In this document: in pieces, positions 34,840 through 43,719 of the stretch
How positions within the stretch are numbered: position 1 is the stretch's first letter
Layout of the letters: every line of letters begins with the position of its first letter
Source: Tatlockia sp.
GTDB taxonomy: Bacteria; Pseudomonadota; Gammaproteobacteria; Legionellales; Legionellaceae
Direction: 5' to 3'
DNA: 64,000 bases
Assembly: GCA_013697955.1 (NCBI GenBank)
Contig: JACCVV010000012.1
Location: 124,001 to 188,000, forward strand
The notes under the pieces: generated by a model
The model's database searches: none
Seen by the model: only the letters and a program-made list of their open reading frames with translations
What the model was told of the DNA's origin: nothing
Position numbers and translations under genes: made by a program

Positions 34840-36348
34840 ATGAATCTCGCTTTTATAAAGACGCGCTCTGCTGTGGGCATTTTGGCGCAATCCGTTTCCG
34901 TTGAAGTTCACTTATCTAATGGACTTCCCGCTTTTACCATTGTAGGTCTTGCTGAAACAGCGGTTAAAGAATCCAAAGATCGGGTGCGCAGCGCAATAAT
35001 CAACAGTCAATTCGAATTTCCTTGCCGTCGAATTACCGTTAACCTTGCACCCGCAGATTTGCCAAAAACCGGTTCCGGTTTTGACTTGCCAATTGCGATC
35101 GGTATTCTTGCTGCATCCGGACAGATTCCTGATCTGAAACTAAGTTCGCATGAATTTATAGCTGAATTAGCTTTAAGCGGAAATCTACGTGGCGTTTCCG
35201 CAATTATTCCCGTGGTTTTAGCAGCACATCGTGAAGGGCAACAATTAATTATTGCTTCTGGAAATGCGGAGGAAGCATCTTTAGCTGGTCATAACTCAGT
35301 CTTTGTAGCAGAAAATTTACGAGAAGTTTGTAGCTATCTTTGCCAGAACACGCCATTGCAACCTTTGCCGCCACGTCCAGAAATTACTAGAACCACAGAC
35401 CAGATGGACTGGTCTGAAGTAAAAGGTCAGTATCATGCAAAACAGGCAATGGAAATTGCAGCATGCGGTGGTCATAGCATTCTACTCAGTGGACCGCCAG
35501 GTAGCGGAAAAACCATGCTCGCCAAGCGTTTTAGCACACTTTTGCCGGATTTAACCGAAAGGCAGGCTTTGGAGTGTGCTGCAATTAATTCAATACGTGG
35601 GCGCATAGCCAATTACAGCGAATGGCGGAGTCCCCCATTCCGCTCTCCTCACCATTCTGCCTCCCCTGTCTCTCTAGTTGGTGGCGGAAATCCTCCCAAA
35701 CCAGGTGAAATATCGCTAGCTCATCATGGTGTTTTATTTCTTGATGAATTGCCTGAATTTCAAAAACAGGTTTTGGAGACGCTTCGAGAGCCGCTAGAAT
35801 CCGGTAACATTTGCATTTCACGAGCAGCCGCACAGATGGAATTTCCGGCAAAATTTCAACTTCTCGCCGCAATGAATCCCTGTCCCTGCGGTCAATGGGG
35901 AAATCCGCAGGCTAACTGCATCTGTAGGCCGGAGCGTATTAGTCGCTATTTGGCCAAATTATCAGCACCATTATTGGATAGAATTGATATGCAAGTTAAT
36001 GTTCAAGCTGTATCCCAATTAGAATTGATTAAGCCCACTTTGGTGGCCGGAGGAGAAAGTGCCCGCATAAGGCAAATTGTTTCAGATTTACGAGCGAAGC
36101 AATTACAACGTCAAAACTGCTTAAATGCCGAGCTGAACCCTAAAGATTGCGAAAAAGTTTGCGCAATTGGGCTAGAGGAACAGGATTTTTTATCCCAGGC
36201 ATTAAATCGTCTTAAATTATCAGCACGAGGCTACCACCGCTTGTTAAAAGTAGCGAGAACAATTGCGGATATGAATAATACGGAAAATGTGAATATCAGT
36301 TTTTTGCAACAGGCTTTAGCTCTTAAACAAACTTTAAAACCACCCTAA
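34840..36348 (+). CDS. comM: ComM/YifB AAA+ ATPase
   Basis: A 502-residue Mg-chelatase-like AAA+ protein; ComM promotes branch migration during natural transformation. It has the N-terminal ChlI domain (VEVHLSNGLPAFTIVGL) and Walker A LLSGPPGSGKTMLAKRF. Walker B is LFLDELPEF. The four-cysteine motif CPCGQWGNPQANCIC is typical. Legionella are naturally competent, which suits the role. Confidence 0.94.
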   Translation: MNLAFIKTRSAVGILAQSVSVEVHLSNGLPAFTIVGLAETAVKESKDRVRSAIINSQFEFPCRRITVNLAPADLPKTGSGFDLPIAIGILAASGQIPDLKLSSHEFIAELALSGNLRGVSAIIPVVLAAHREGQQLIIASGNAEEASLAGHNSVFVAENLREVCSYLCQNTPLQPLPPRPEITRTTDQMDWSEVKGQYHAKQAMEIAACGGHSILLSGPPGSGKTMLAKRFSTLLPDLTERQALECAAINSIRGRIANYSEWRSPPFRSPHHSASPVSLVGGGNPPKPGEISLAHHGVLFLDELPEFQKQVLETLREPLESGNICISRAAAQMEFPAKFQLLAAMNPCPCGQWGNPQANCICRPERISRYLAKLSAPLLDRIDMQVNVQAVSQLELIKPTLVAGGESARIRQIVSDLRAKQLQRQNCLNAELNPKDCEKVCAIGLEEQDFLSQALNRLKLSARGYHRLLKVARTIADMNNTENVNISFLQQALALKQTLKPP

Positions 36349-36355
36349 AATTCAT

Positions 36356-36763
36356 TTATTTCATATGGTCAACGATGCGGATTAATTGATTATTTTTAAT
36401 AAAATTGACAATTTTTTCTGCATGTTTTTGGGTAAAAGGTTTGTTAAAATAGCCTACCATTCCAACTTCACCGGCTTTATCTCTGAATTCTGGCTCTCCA
36501 TGCGCAGAAACAACTGCAATGGAAGTTCTTTTGTTTAAAGCACTATGAGCCTTTATTTGAGCTGCGGTATCAAAACCATCAGGGCCGTTGCCAAGACTTA
36601 TATCCATTAAAATTGCGTCATAATGACAATCCTTGGCTTTCTCTAAAGCATCTTGCGCATCAGTGGCAATATCCACTGTGCAACCCTGTTCTGTTAAATT
36701 TGTTTTCATTGCCATTTGTGCTATTTTCGAATCTTCGACAACGAGAATATGTATTTGATTCAC
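36356..36763 (-). CDS. Stand-alone response regulator receiver domain
   Basis: A 135-residue single-domain receiver starting from GTG, with AGGA 6 bases before it. It has the acidic pocket (VVEDS), the phospho-aspartate in AILMDISLGNG and the lysine in YFNKPFT. No output domain, and no histidine kinase alongside, so its partner is elsewhere. Comparable to CheY/Spo0F-type relay proteins. Confidence 0.88.
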   Translation of the reverse strand: MNQIHILVVEDSKIAQMAMKTNLTEQGCTVDIATDAQDALEKAKDCHYDAILMDISLGNGPDGFDTAAQIKAHSALNKRTSIAVVSAHGEPEFRDKAGEVGMVGYFNKPFTQKHAEKIVNFIKNNQLIRIVDHMK

Positions 36764-37020
36764 GGTTTATCCTTTAATTTATACATCTTATATAGAAAAC
36801 TAGAAATTCTGGGTTTTCTGTTACAGAGAGTTTAAAATCTTTAAATCTCACCGACAATTTCAACAATGATACAATATGTTTTCATTTTAGTCATCATGAA
36901 TTTTCTATTCCGTTTGTAAGAGATTTCTCATTTAAATGGACTGATATTTCTGCTTTTGAAAGCCTATTTATTGTACTAGCTAAAGATAGATGATAAAGTT
37001 CGTTTTTTTGTTCATTAATT
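36764..37020. other. Intergenic region between the receiver gene and the S8 protease
   Basis: 257 bp, AT-rich, between divergently transcribed genes. A minus-strand open frame crossing into the protease signal peptide has no coding support. No operator or RNA is evident to me. Confidence 0.4.
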
Positions 37021-38799
37021 ATGAAGAATCTATTTTTTAGCATCCTTTTGTCTTGTTTTGTATCAATTGTCTTTGGGAAAGCAATCGTTGATAAGGACAT
37101 TCTTTCCCATATCAATACAGACGTTGCTTCAAAGTCTTCGCCTTTATCTCTTATTATTTTTCTTCATTCTACAGCCGGGAAAAAAACCTTTATTGAAGAC
37201 ATTTCCAAATTTCCTTCTGTAAAAATTGAAGAACTTGGCTTTATGCCGGCTGTTGCGGCCAGCATTCCTCAAGAGCTTCTGGAAAGAGTCGCAAACCACC
37301 CAGCTGTAGCGCAGATTTCATTTTATCAAACCGGTAGTCAGGAATTGGATATTACTACCCAGGCGATTAAATTGGCGCCCTCCTCCTTTTATCCCGAAGT
37401 AAATAATTGGTGGGCACATGGTTATAACGGTTCTAAAGGCGTTATTGGACTGATTGATGATGGGATTGATCCCAAACATCCGGTTTTGGCTCAAAAGAAG
37501 ATGGTTATTCGTAAAGAAGGTGGCTCACGATATTCGGATTATCAAAATGGTGTACGTACTGCTCATGGAACTGGAGTTGCTTGCATTTATTCCAGCACTG
37601 ATCCCCAGTACAAGGGCATTGCTTATGGCGCAAAAACTATAGTTTCCGGGCTTTCCGGCGAGGAAACTGCTGATTTAAACAATATCATGTTAACACTTAG
37701 CACCTTGGATTGGATGCTTAAGCGTTCGGGATCCAGGCCAACTATTATCAACTACAGCATTGGAAATGGCGTTCTTTCCTGTCCAAATTGTCCAGAATGG
37801 AGCGGACTGGCTAAAGTAGTCGATTATGTTGTTAATCATGAAAAAATCCTGTGGGTTAAATCAGCCGGAAACGAAGGGTTTATCGAACCTACTAAACAAA
37901 TCCCTTTTGCCTCGAAATTAACGGTTCCTGGTGATAATTATAATGCGCTTACTATCGCTAATATGAATACTATTAATCACAGTGGTATGGTGGGATATAA
38001 AACCCCTGATCGCGATGAGCATAGTATTCATATAACATCTAGCCGCGGTCCTACTCCCTTTGGCCGACGCAAGCCAGACCTTGCAGCGCCTGGCTTTGAC
38101 ACTAGAACCTGCGCGCCAGATCCGCATACTTATGGATTCAATTACTCAGTTGCGATGGATTATCATGAGGGTTTTCGCTTAATGGGTGGGACTAGTTCGG
38201 CTGCCCCTCATGTAGGCGCTTCTGCCTTATTAATTCAGGATGCAGGCATCACAAATCCTATGGCCATAAAAGCTTTACTTATAAATAGTGCGGATGCCTG
38301 GGCCGATAATGGAAAGGCGGATCCTCGCAATGGCTCAGTTCTCAATCATTTCGCTGTAATGGGCTCGGAGTGGAATCGTACCTATGGCTGGGGCTATATC
38401 AATATGGAAAAAGCCTTTGAACAACGCATGAATTTGATCGAAGGCGAATTATCTTTTGAGAATCCCATTCAGGAATTTCAAACCTTTTTAGATATAGGTG
38501 AGAAAGTCACCTTGATTCATGAGCGCCGTGTTGGTTACTTTAAAAACAGCACCGAATGGAAGCTTAGCCATCTTTCCCTTGAAGTAATGGATCTGGATAC
38601 ACAGCAAATTATTGCGAGTGATGACAGCCCTATCGATACGGTCCATCAGGTAGCAAACTGTAAGCGTACCCATGGCCAAAAAAATTGTTCTACCGACACA
38701 AAGGCTATCCGTGCACTAGTTCGGGTTAAATTATTGAACCGCACAATAGATGGCAGTTCTTCAGAACCTTTTGCTCTTGTTTTAAGGATGAAAAAATAA
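37021..38799 (+). CDS. Secreted subtilisin-like (S8) serine protease
   Basis: A 592-residue protein with a signal peptide (about residues 1-20) and a short propeptide-like region (about 21-110). The peptidase domain has Asp in GVIGLIDDGID, His in AHGTGVACIYS, the oxyanion Asn in VKSAGNEGF and Ser in MGGTSSAAPHVGAS. A C-terminal beta-rich domain (about residues 475-592) follows. All four key residues are present, so it should be active. Likely exported by type II secretion, as for other Legionella proteases; that is inference. Confidence 0.9.
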   Translation: MKNLFFSILLSCFVSIVFGKAIVDKDILSHINTDVASKSSPLSLIIFLHSTAGKKTFIEDISKFPSVKIEELGFMPAVAASIPQELLERVANHPAVAQISFYQTGSQELDITTQAIKLAPSSFYPEVNNWWAHGYNGSKGVIGLIDDGIDPKHPVLAQKKMVIRKEGGSRYSDYQNGVRTAHGTGVACIYSSTDPQYKGIAYGAKTIVSGLSGEETADLNNIMLTLSTLDWMLKRSGSRPTIINYSIGNGVLSCPNCPEWSGLAKVVDYVVNHEKILWVKSAGNEGFIEPTKQIPFASKLTVPGDNYNALTIANMNTINHSGMVGYKTPDRDEHSIHITSSRGPTPFGRRKPDLAAPGFDTRTCAPDPHTYGFNYSVAMDYHEGFRLMGGTSSAAPHVGASALLIQDAGITNPMAIKALLINSADAWADNGKADPRNGSVLNHFAVMGSEWNRTYGWGYINMEKAFEQRMNLIEGELSFENPIQEFQTFLDIGEKVTLIHERRVGYFKNSTEWKLSHLSLEVMDLDTQQIIASDDSPIDTVHQVANCKRTHGQKNCSTDTKAIRALVRVKLLNRTIDGSSSEPFALVLRMKK

Positions 38800-38828
38800 G
38801 AGTTTCAAATAAAAAGTTGAGTTAGATT

Positions 38829-39908
38829 GTGTTCCGATTTTTAAAATGCATATTAATTTTTATGCTATGTCTATTTGGCCAGTTTTTATTAGCTGAAACA
38901 TCAACTATTGGAGATAAAATACAGAAAAATTTTGATGAAAATCTCTATAAATTAAAGCCTATTTACCAATCACATTATGCTGTCCGCCTTTATCGAATTA
39001 CTGGAAAAAAAGAATACTTTTATCCTATTATTTCTTTTCAATTCATTGAAAGCTTGCAACTAAAATTCTTACTAAAAAAAACCCACATTACACCCATTGA
39101 AAAATTTAATTCCAGGTTGATTCACCTTCCCCAAAATTATGATCAAATTGTTAAAAATATTAAACGTGAACTTTTACTAGCGCAGTTTCCCGGTATCAAT
39201 AATGCCTTACAAATCCTGTTAATTCTGGATCATGCCCAGCAACTAAACCTATTAAAATCTCCCCTATATCCACATGCCGATAAAGCTATTGATTACATCA
39301 GTAAAAACATCAAACCTTTAAGCACTTTTCTTTTAGATCCTACAGTCATAAAAACGTCTTCTGCCCAAGTTGTTAATTTCATATATTTACTTAATCGCTT
39401 ACAGATAATTGATCTTCGACAGGAATATATTAAACACTTTAAAATTATATTTTCTGATAAAGAAGATAAACTTCTTCATGACAGGGATTTCGAAGATAAA
39501 ATTTATGGGATGACTCATATAATATTCGCTGCCAGTGATTATTATCAAAAGCAACTACCCTATGAAGAATTTAAATGGATTTATTTATATTTTGATAAAA
39601 ATGTTAATCGAATTTTAAAAAAAACCAAGCCTGATGTGATTGCAGAAGTGGGATTAAATTTTTGTTTATTAAATAAAGCCAAGCATTCCGCTGCTTTAAA
39701 TAAAATTCGAAATTTTTTAAAAAAACAATTTGATCCAGCTCAACAAATGCTACCAGGAGAGCCCGGATTGGATGATTTAAATCGGGCAGAACATCGCAAT
39801 GTTTTAACAATAATGCTTTTTAAATGGCCATCTCTACTTCATTCCGGTCCAAATTTAGAAAATATTGAAGATTTATTGAATACTTTAGAACCTATCCAAC
39901 CGCTTTAG
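38829..39908 (+). CDS. Exported protein of unknown function (possibly DUF3541)
   Basis: A 359-residue protein with a signal peptide (about residues 1-21) and a helical body with many Tyr/Lys/Leu. It starts at GTG 29 bases after the S8 protease stop and is probably co-transcribed with it. It may belong to the uncharacterised DUF3541 family found in Legionella and Vibrio, but I recall the family only loosely. No catalytic motif is evident. Confidence 0.6.
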   Translation: MFRFLKCILIFMLCLFGQFLLAETSTIGDKIQKNFDENLYKLKPIYQSHYAVRLYRITGKKEYFYPIISFQFIESLQLKFLLKKTHITPIEKFNSRLIHLPQNYDQIVKNIKRELLLAQFPGINNALQILLILDHAQQLNLLKSPLYPHADKAIDYISKNIKPLSTFLLDPTVIKTSSAQVVNFIYLLNRLQIIDLRQEYIKHFKIIFSDKEDKLLHDRDFEDKIYGMTHIIFAASDYYQKQLPYEEFKWIYLYFDKNVNRILKKTKPDVIAEVGLNFCLLNKAKHSAALNKIRNFLKKQFDPAQQMLPGEPGLDDLNRAEHRNVLTIMLFKWPSLLHSGPNLENIEDLLNTLEPIQPL

Positions 39909-39987
39909 CTAATCGCTAACCATTAAACTTTTGCAAATTATACTCAAATAATTCATAATGCGCGTTTTTCTTACTTTTAGGATGAGC

Positions 39988-41172
39988 ATGACATTACATA
40001 AAAAGATTTCGGATAGTTTGAATCAGTCCAAAATTATCTTTAAAGAAGAAGAGTTAAAAAAGACAGATATAATTGAATACATGATTCTTGAGGCAGCAGG
40101 CATCCTTTTTCCGCTTAAAGATACTGATCTTGTGTGCACCTATAAAGCCTCTTATAATTCTCAATATAGTTTCACTGATCACAAACCCAGATCAACTATC
40201 AAATTAAATCTTAAAGGAATTGAGTGGAGTTTGGATAGACCCATTACAGCCATTAAAGAATCTGAAATAAACAAGTTTTTAGATTTAGCCAATTCCATCC
40301 ACCAAAAATATAATAAAAGTACGCCTTGCCATCCCTACAATGCACTCTATGAAGTGATCATGCTTGATGAGGATATTAAAATGGCAATCAATTCCTCTTC
40401 TATTTTCCTTGCTGCTGGTGATTTGTCTAATTTTGATTTAAATCAGCTACTATTACTTCAGAAAAAATTACCTCTTTATAACAATGTTAGAGGAAGTTTT
40501 AACCATGTCGTAAACGCTCTTGTCGAAAAAATAAATTTCAATATAAAGAAAAGATTTTCTCCAGAATTAGTGAAAGAAGGTAAAGATGAGGTAGAAAATC
40601 ATTTTAAAGCCTTTCAAAAAATTTCAGAACAAGAGCGAAAATTTAATTTACTATTTGCAACACTGGAAAACAAAATTACGCAGCTTTCAAAAAAAGCGAT
40701 GACGGGAGTAGTCAATCCAGAATATGTTTCGGGATATGATGCAGTTGCCGGTGTTGCTCAAAAGTTAGCACTCCAATTAAAACAAGCCCAAAGGGATTTT
40801 TTCAGTACCGATGCACCTCTAACAGTCCACAAGGTGAGTACCTTTGAAAACGCTTGTAAAAATGCTCTTGATGTAGCAAAAGATGAATTTGCAAAATTTC
40901 GGGATGGTAACGAATGGTATAATGAGTTAAACCCAACTTTAAAAGAAATCATCAAAGCCGTTAAAGCTTTGGCAGGTGTTTTTGCCTTGTTATTTTTTGG
41001 AATTGGAGCGGTGCTCACTGAAAAATTCGCTCCACAAGGCTACCACGGTACTTTTTTCCAAACTAAAACCGATTCTTTAGTCAAATTAGAATCATTTGAA
41101 AAGGGAATATGCGGAAAAGATGGCATTATTACTGTATTAAATGATACCGCAAGTACCCTTGAACTTCGCTAA
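39988..41172 (+). CDS. Candidate effector with coiled coil and one TM segment
   Basis: A 394-residue protein from the ATG at 39988, chosen because AGGA lies 5 bases upstream; in-frame ATGs at 39958 and 39982 lack such a site. It has helical and coiled-coil parts (about residues 195-300) and one transmembrane helix near residues 328-348. A short tail (GYHGTFFQTKTDSLVKLESF, then 30 residues) follows. No signal peptide. The plan of a cytosolic body and late membrane anchor is common among Legionella effectors. No family recognised. Confidence 0.55.
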   Translation: MTLHKKISDSLNQSKIIFKEEELKKTDIIEYMILEAAGILFPLKDTDLVCTYKASYNSQYSFTDHKPRSTIKLNLKGIEWSLDRPITAIKESEINKFLDLANSIHQKYNKSTPCHPYNALYEVIMLDEDIKMAINSSSIFLAAGDLSNFDLNQLLLLQKKLPLYNNVRGSFNHVVNALVEKINFNIKKRFSPELVKEGKDEVENHFKAFQKISEQERKFNLLFATLENKITQLSKKAMTGVVNPEYVSGYDAVAGVAQKLALQLKQAQRDFFSTDAPLTVHKVSTFENACKNALDVAKDEFAKFRDGNEWYNELNPTLKEIIKAVKALAGVFALLFFGIGAVLTEKFAPQGYHGTFFQTKTDSLVKLESFEKGICGKDGIITVLNDTASTLELR

Positions 41173-41264
41173 TCTCCTCTAGAGCAAATCCAGACATTTT
41201 AATTTATAATCCATTTTCGCCGCATTAACCCGCGGCATTCTTTAATGATAGATGGAGATTAAGG

Positions 41265-42350
41265 ATGAAAAAGGACGGCAAAGGTTTTTTCAAAGAGTTT
41301 AAAATGCTACCCGAAGAATCCCATTTTTATACCCCTCTTTATAATTCATCGGAACACTCTTTTCAAACTGAACGATACGGAGAAGCCCACACAGTGGGCT
41401 GCCGAAATTCACAAGAAGATGCAAGCCTTTTCGTACGATCCTCAGCGCTGATAAAATTAAAACCAGAGCAAATCGCTGAGCGCATGTGGTCAGCAATAAA
41501 ATACATCAATTTAAAAGTGATAGAAGCTGGCGCAGGCTTGGGGCAAGGAACGACGGCCTGTATAGCCTGCATACATCAAAATCACTTAATTACCGCAAAT
41601 CTGGCCGACACCGTTCTTTTTGCAGCCCTTTATAGCGAGGAGGGTAAATTTATAGCAGTCACCCGTTTAACAGAAAATTTGCATCATCCAGAAGAGGAAA
41701 AGGAAAGAATTGAGCTCAATGGCGGTAGAATTTTGTATGGAAGAGTTAACGGTAGTTTAGCGGTTGGAAGAGCAATTGGAGATCACCACCATAATAGCAT
41801 TAGTGAAATCATCAGTTCTGATCCGGCGCTTGCTATTTTTCCTATCAATCAACTGATAGGTTCTTTAAATCCGGATAATTTAGCGGTCGGGCAGCTTAAA
41901 TTCATTATGACCTGCGATGGCTTTACAGAAGCTGCAGACATTCTGCATAAAGAACATCACACTTATATGAAAAATTGTTTATCTTACATAGAAAATAATC
42001 GACAGGAAGAAGATTTTGCGTTTGCTCTTTTAAATGAAGCCTTGGAGCGATCTAATGATAATATTTCAGTATCAGTGCTGACTTATGATTCCCATTGCGC
42101 CAATTTTGAATACTTTGCTATTTTTGATGGCCATGGCGGACAAAATACTGTCGATATGGTTGTAACCCATTTTGCGGACAGTTTTAATGCGCAAATTGCA
42201 TTATCTGAAGATGATTATCAAAAGCAGCCGCTATCAACAACCAATAATCAGGCAAATTTTTTGCGCGATAATAGTGCTATGTTCAAGGTTGTTTATGAAG
42301 ATGGTGTGGCTGCTAATGAACCAAAATCTGGCTCTGATTTAGGTTTTTAG
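41265..42350 (+). CDS. PP2C-like phosphatase with rearranged motif order
   Basis: A 361-residue protein with the PP2C motif set. It has QED (residues 50-52), GTTA (95-98), ANLADTV (111-117), LTENLHHPEEEKERI (135-149), GRVNGSLAVGRAIGD (159-173), TCDGF (216-220) and DN (265-266). The DGHGG motif, which in normal PP2C follows the first ED, is at residues 288-292, after the last core motif. All usual metal ligands thus exist but the chain order is permuted. A 65-residue tail ends GSDLGF. GGAG precedes the start by about 12 bases. Eukaryotic-like content suggests an effector. Confidence 0.75.
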   Translation: MKKDGKGFFKEFKMLPEESHFYTPLYNSSEHSFQTERYGEAHTVGCRNSQEDASLFVRSSALIKLKPEQIAERMWSAIKYINLKVIEAGAGLGQGTTACIACIHQNHLITANLADTVLFAALYSEEGKFIAVTRLTENLHHPEEEKERIELNGGRILYGRVNGSLAVGRAIGDHHHNSISEIISSDPALAIFPINQLIGSLNPDNLAVGQLKFIMTCDGFTEAADILHKEHHTYMKNCLSYIENNRQEEDFAFALLNEALERSNDNISVSVLTYDSHCANFEYFAIFDGHGGQNTVDMVVTHFADSFNAQIALSEDDYQKQPLSTTNNQANFLRDNSAMFKVVYEDGVAANEPKSGSDLGF

Positions 42351-43088
42351 TACTTTCTTCGCCAAAATCGCTTTCAAGCGCTGTGCATCTTGCGGCGCAT
42401 TCGCTTTTTCATCATTATCAAAATAACAATAGATTGCCTTTCCCTTTTCACGCCAATCAATAAATTTCTTTGCATATTCCTCTAAGGTTGAACCCTCATA
42501 AGCACCTTTATAGGCTTCTTCCAAAGGGCCATGCATACGCACATAAATAAAGGAACCAGTAACCATTTCCGGTGAACGATAGGTTTTATGATCATAAAAA
42601 CAAAGAGACATTTGATGTTTTTGCAGTAATTCATATAAGTCATCACAAAACCAACTTTTGTGTCTGAATTCGAAGGTATATAAATAGTTTTTTGGAAGCT
42701 GTTCTATGAAGTGTTTCAAACGCGGAAGATCAACCGACCAGGAGGGTGGAAATTGAAATAAAACCGGACCTAATTTATTCTCAAAATGTTTAAATACATT
42801 CAGTAATCTCTCAACTGATTCTGTAGTATCTTCCAACTTTTTAAAATGGGTAATATAACGATTTGCCTTGCAAGAAAAAATGAAATTTTCAGGAGTGATT
42901 TCAACCCAGTTTTTTACATTTTTTTCTTTAGGAATTTGATAAAAGCTATTGTTTAATTCCACACTTTCCAAGATACCTGAATAAAAGGGTAAGATAAGAT
43001 TTGATTTTATTTTTTCAGGATAAAAATTGCCTAACCAACCCGCATAACTCCAGCCTGAAGTACCTATATTAAAGTCGTTTAAGTGCAT
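42339..43088 (-). CDS. DUF72 (YecE) family protein
   Basis: A 249-residue TIM-barrel-like protein of unknown function. It starts with the family signature NIGTSGWSYAGWLGNFYPEK. LGPVLFQFPPSWSVDLPRL, YTFEFRHKSW and YVRMHGP motifs also fit, as does the later YCYFDND. It overlaps the PP2C gene end by 12 bp, convergently. Confidence 0.88.
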   Translation of the reverse strand: MHLNDFNIGTSGWSYAGWLGNFYPEKIKSNLILPFYSGILESVELNNSFYQIPKEKNVKNWVEITPENFIFSCKANRYITHFKKLEDTTESVERLLNVFKHFENKLGPVLFQFPPSWSVDLPRLKHFIEQLPKNYLYTFEFRHKSWFCDDLYELLQKHQMSLCFYDHKTYRSPEMVTGSFIYVRMHGPLEEAYKGAYEGSTLEEYAKKFIDWREKGKAIYCYFDNDEKANAPQDAQRLKAILAKKVLKT

Positions 43089-43171
43089 AGAAATACCTAT
43101 CGACGCGTCAACTAATTTTAATTATAGCAACACTATGTTAAATATAATCATAAGCACCCAGGGATTAAGAC

Positions 43172-43705
43172 ATGAAAAGCTTTAACCAAAAACTTTTTTC
43201 AATCACTTTTGACGATTTAAATGCCCTTTTAAAAACTGCTCAATTAAACCTGTGGATCTGGGATTTAGTTGCAAATCAGAGTAAAGATTTTGGTTGTTCA
43301 AGCCCCTTATTTTCGTTCACGGGGATCGATTATTTTTTAGAAAAAATTCATCCCGAAGATCGGAAAGACATTGCTTCTCAACTCAGAAAATCACTTGAAA
43401 TTTTTGTCGATTTTAAGATTGAATTCCGCATTAAGATTGAGGATAAAACCGATTATGACTGGGTTCAAGCTACCGGACATTTCATTTCAGATAATGATAA
43501 AAATTTTGTAAAAATTATCGGAACCTGGCGTAACCTAACCGAAAAGAAATTTGTCCAAGAAATCATTCAATTGCAACAAAACCTTATCAAAAATTTACTG
43601 CAGATCAATACTGGAAAAACTGAAGGCAATAATACAATTGATAAGAATAAGCTTTTGACCGCAAGCGAAATACAGGCCCTTGAAAGATTATGGAAAAACA
43701 CCTAA
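43172..43705 (+). CDS. PAS domain protein
   Basis: A 177-residue protein with one PAS fold (about residues 14-125): NLWIWDLVA, then KIHPEDRKDIASQL, FRIKIEDKTDYDWVQATGHF and IIGTWRNLTEKK. A coiled-coil tail follows, with no kinase or GGDEF output domain. It may be a sensor that works in trans or the remnant of a longer signalling protein. Confidence 0.75.
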   Translation: MKSFNQKLFSITFDDLNALLKTAQLNLWIWDLVANQSKDFGCSSPLFSFTGIDYFLEKIHPEDRKDIASQLRKSLEIFVDFKIEFRIKIEDKTDYDWVQATGHFISDNDKNFVKIIGTWRNLTEKKFVQEIIQLQQNLIKNLLQINTGKTEGNNTIDKNKLLTASEIQALERLWKNT

Positions 43706-43719
43706 AGCGCTTTGGGGCT

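Noticed and set aside
36894..37115. 73-codon minus-strand frame at the S8 protease start
   Set aside because: Lies over the protease signal peptide and lacks support.
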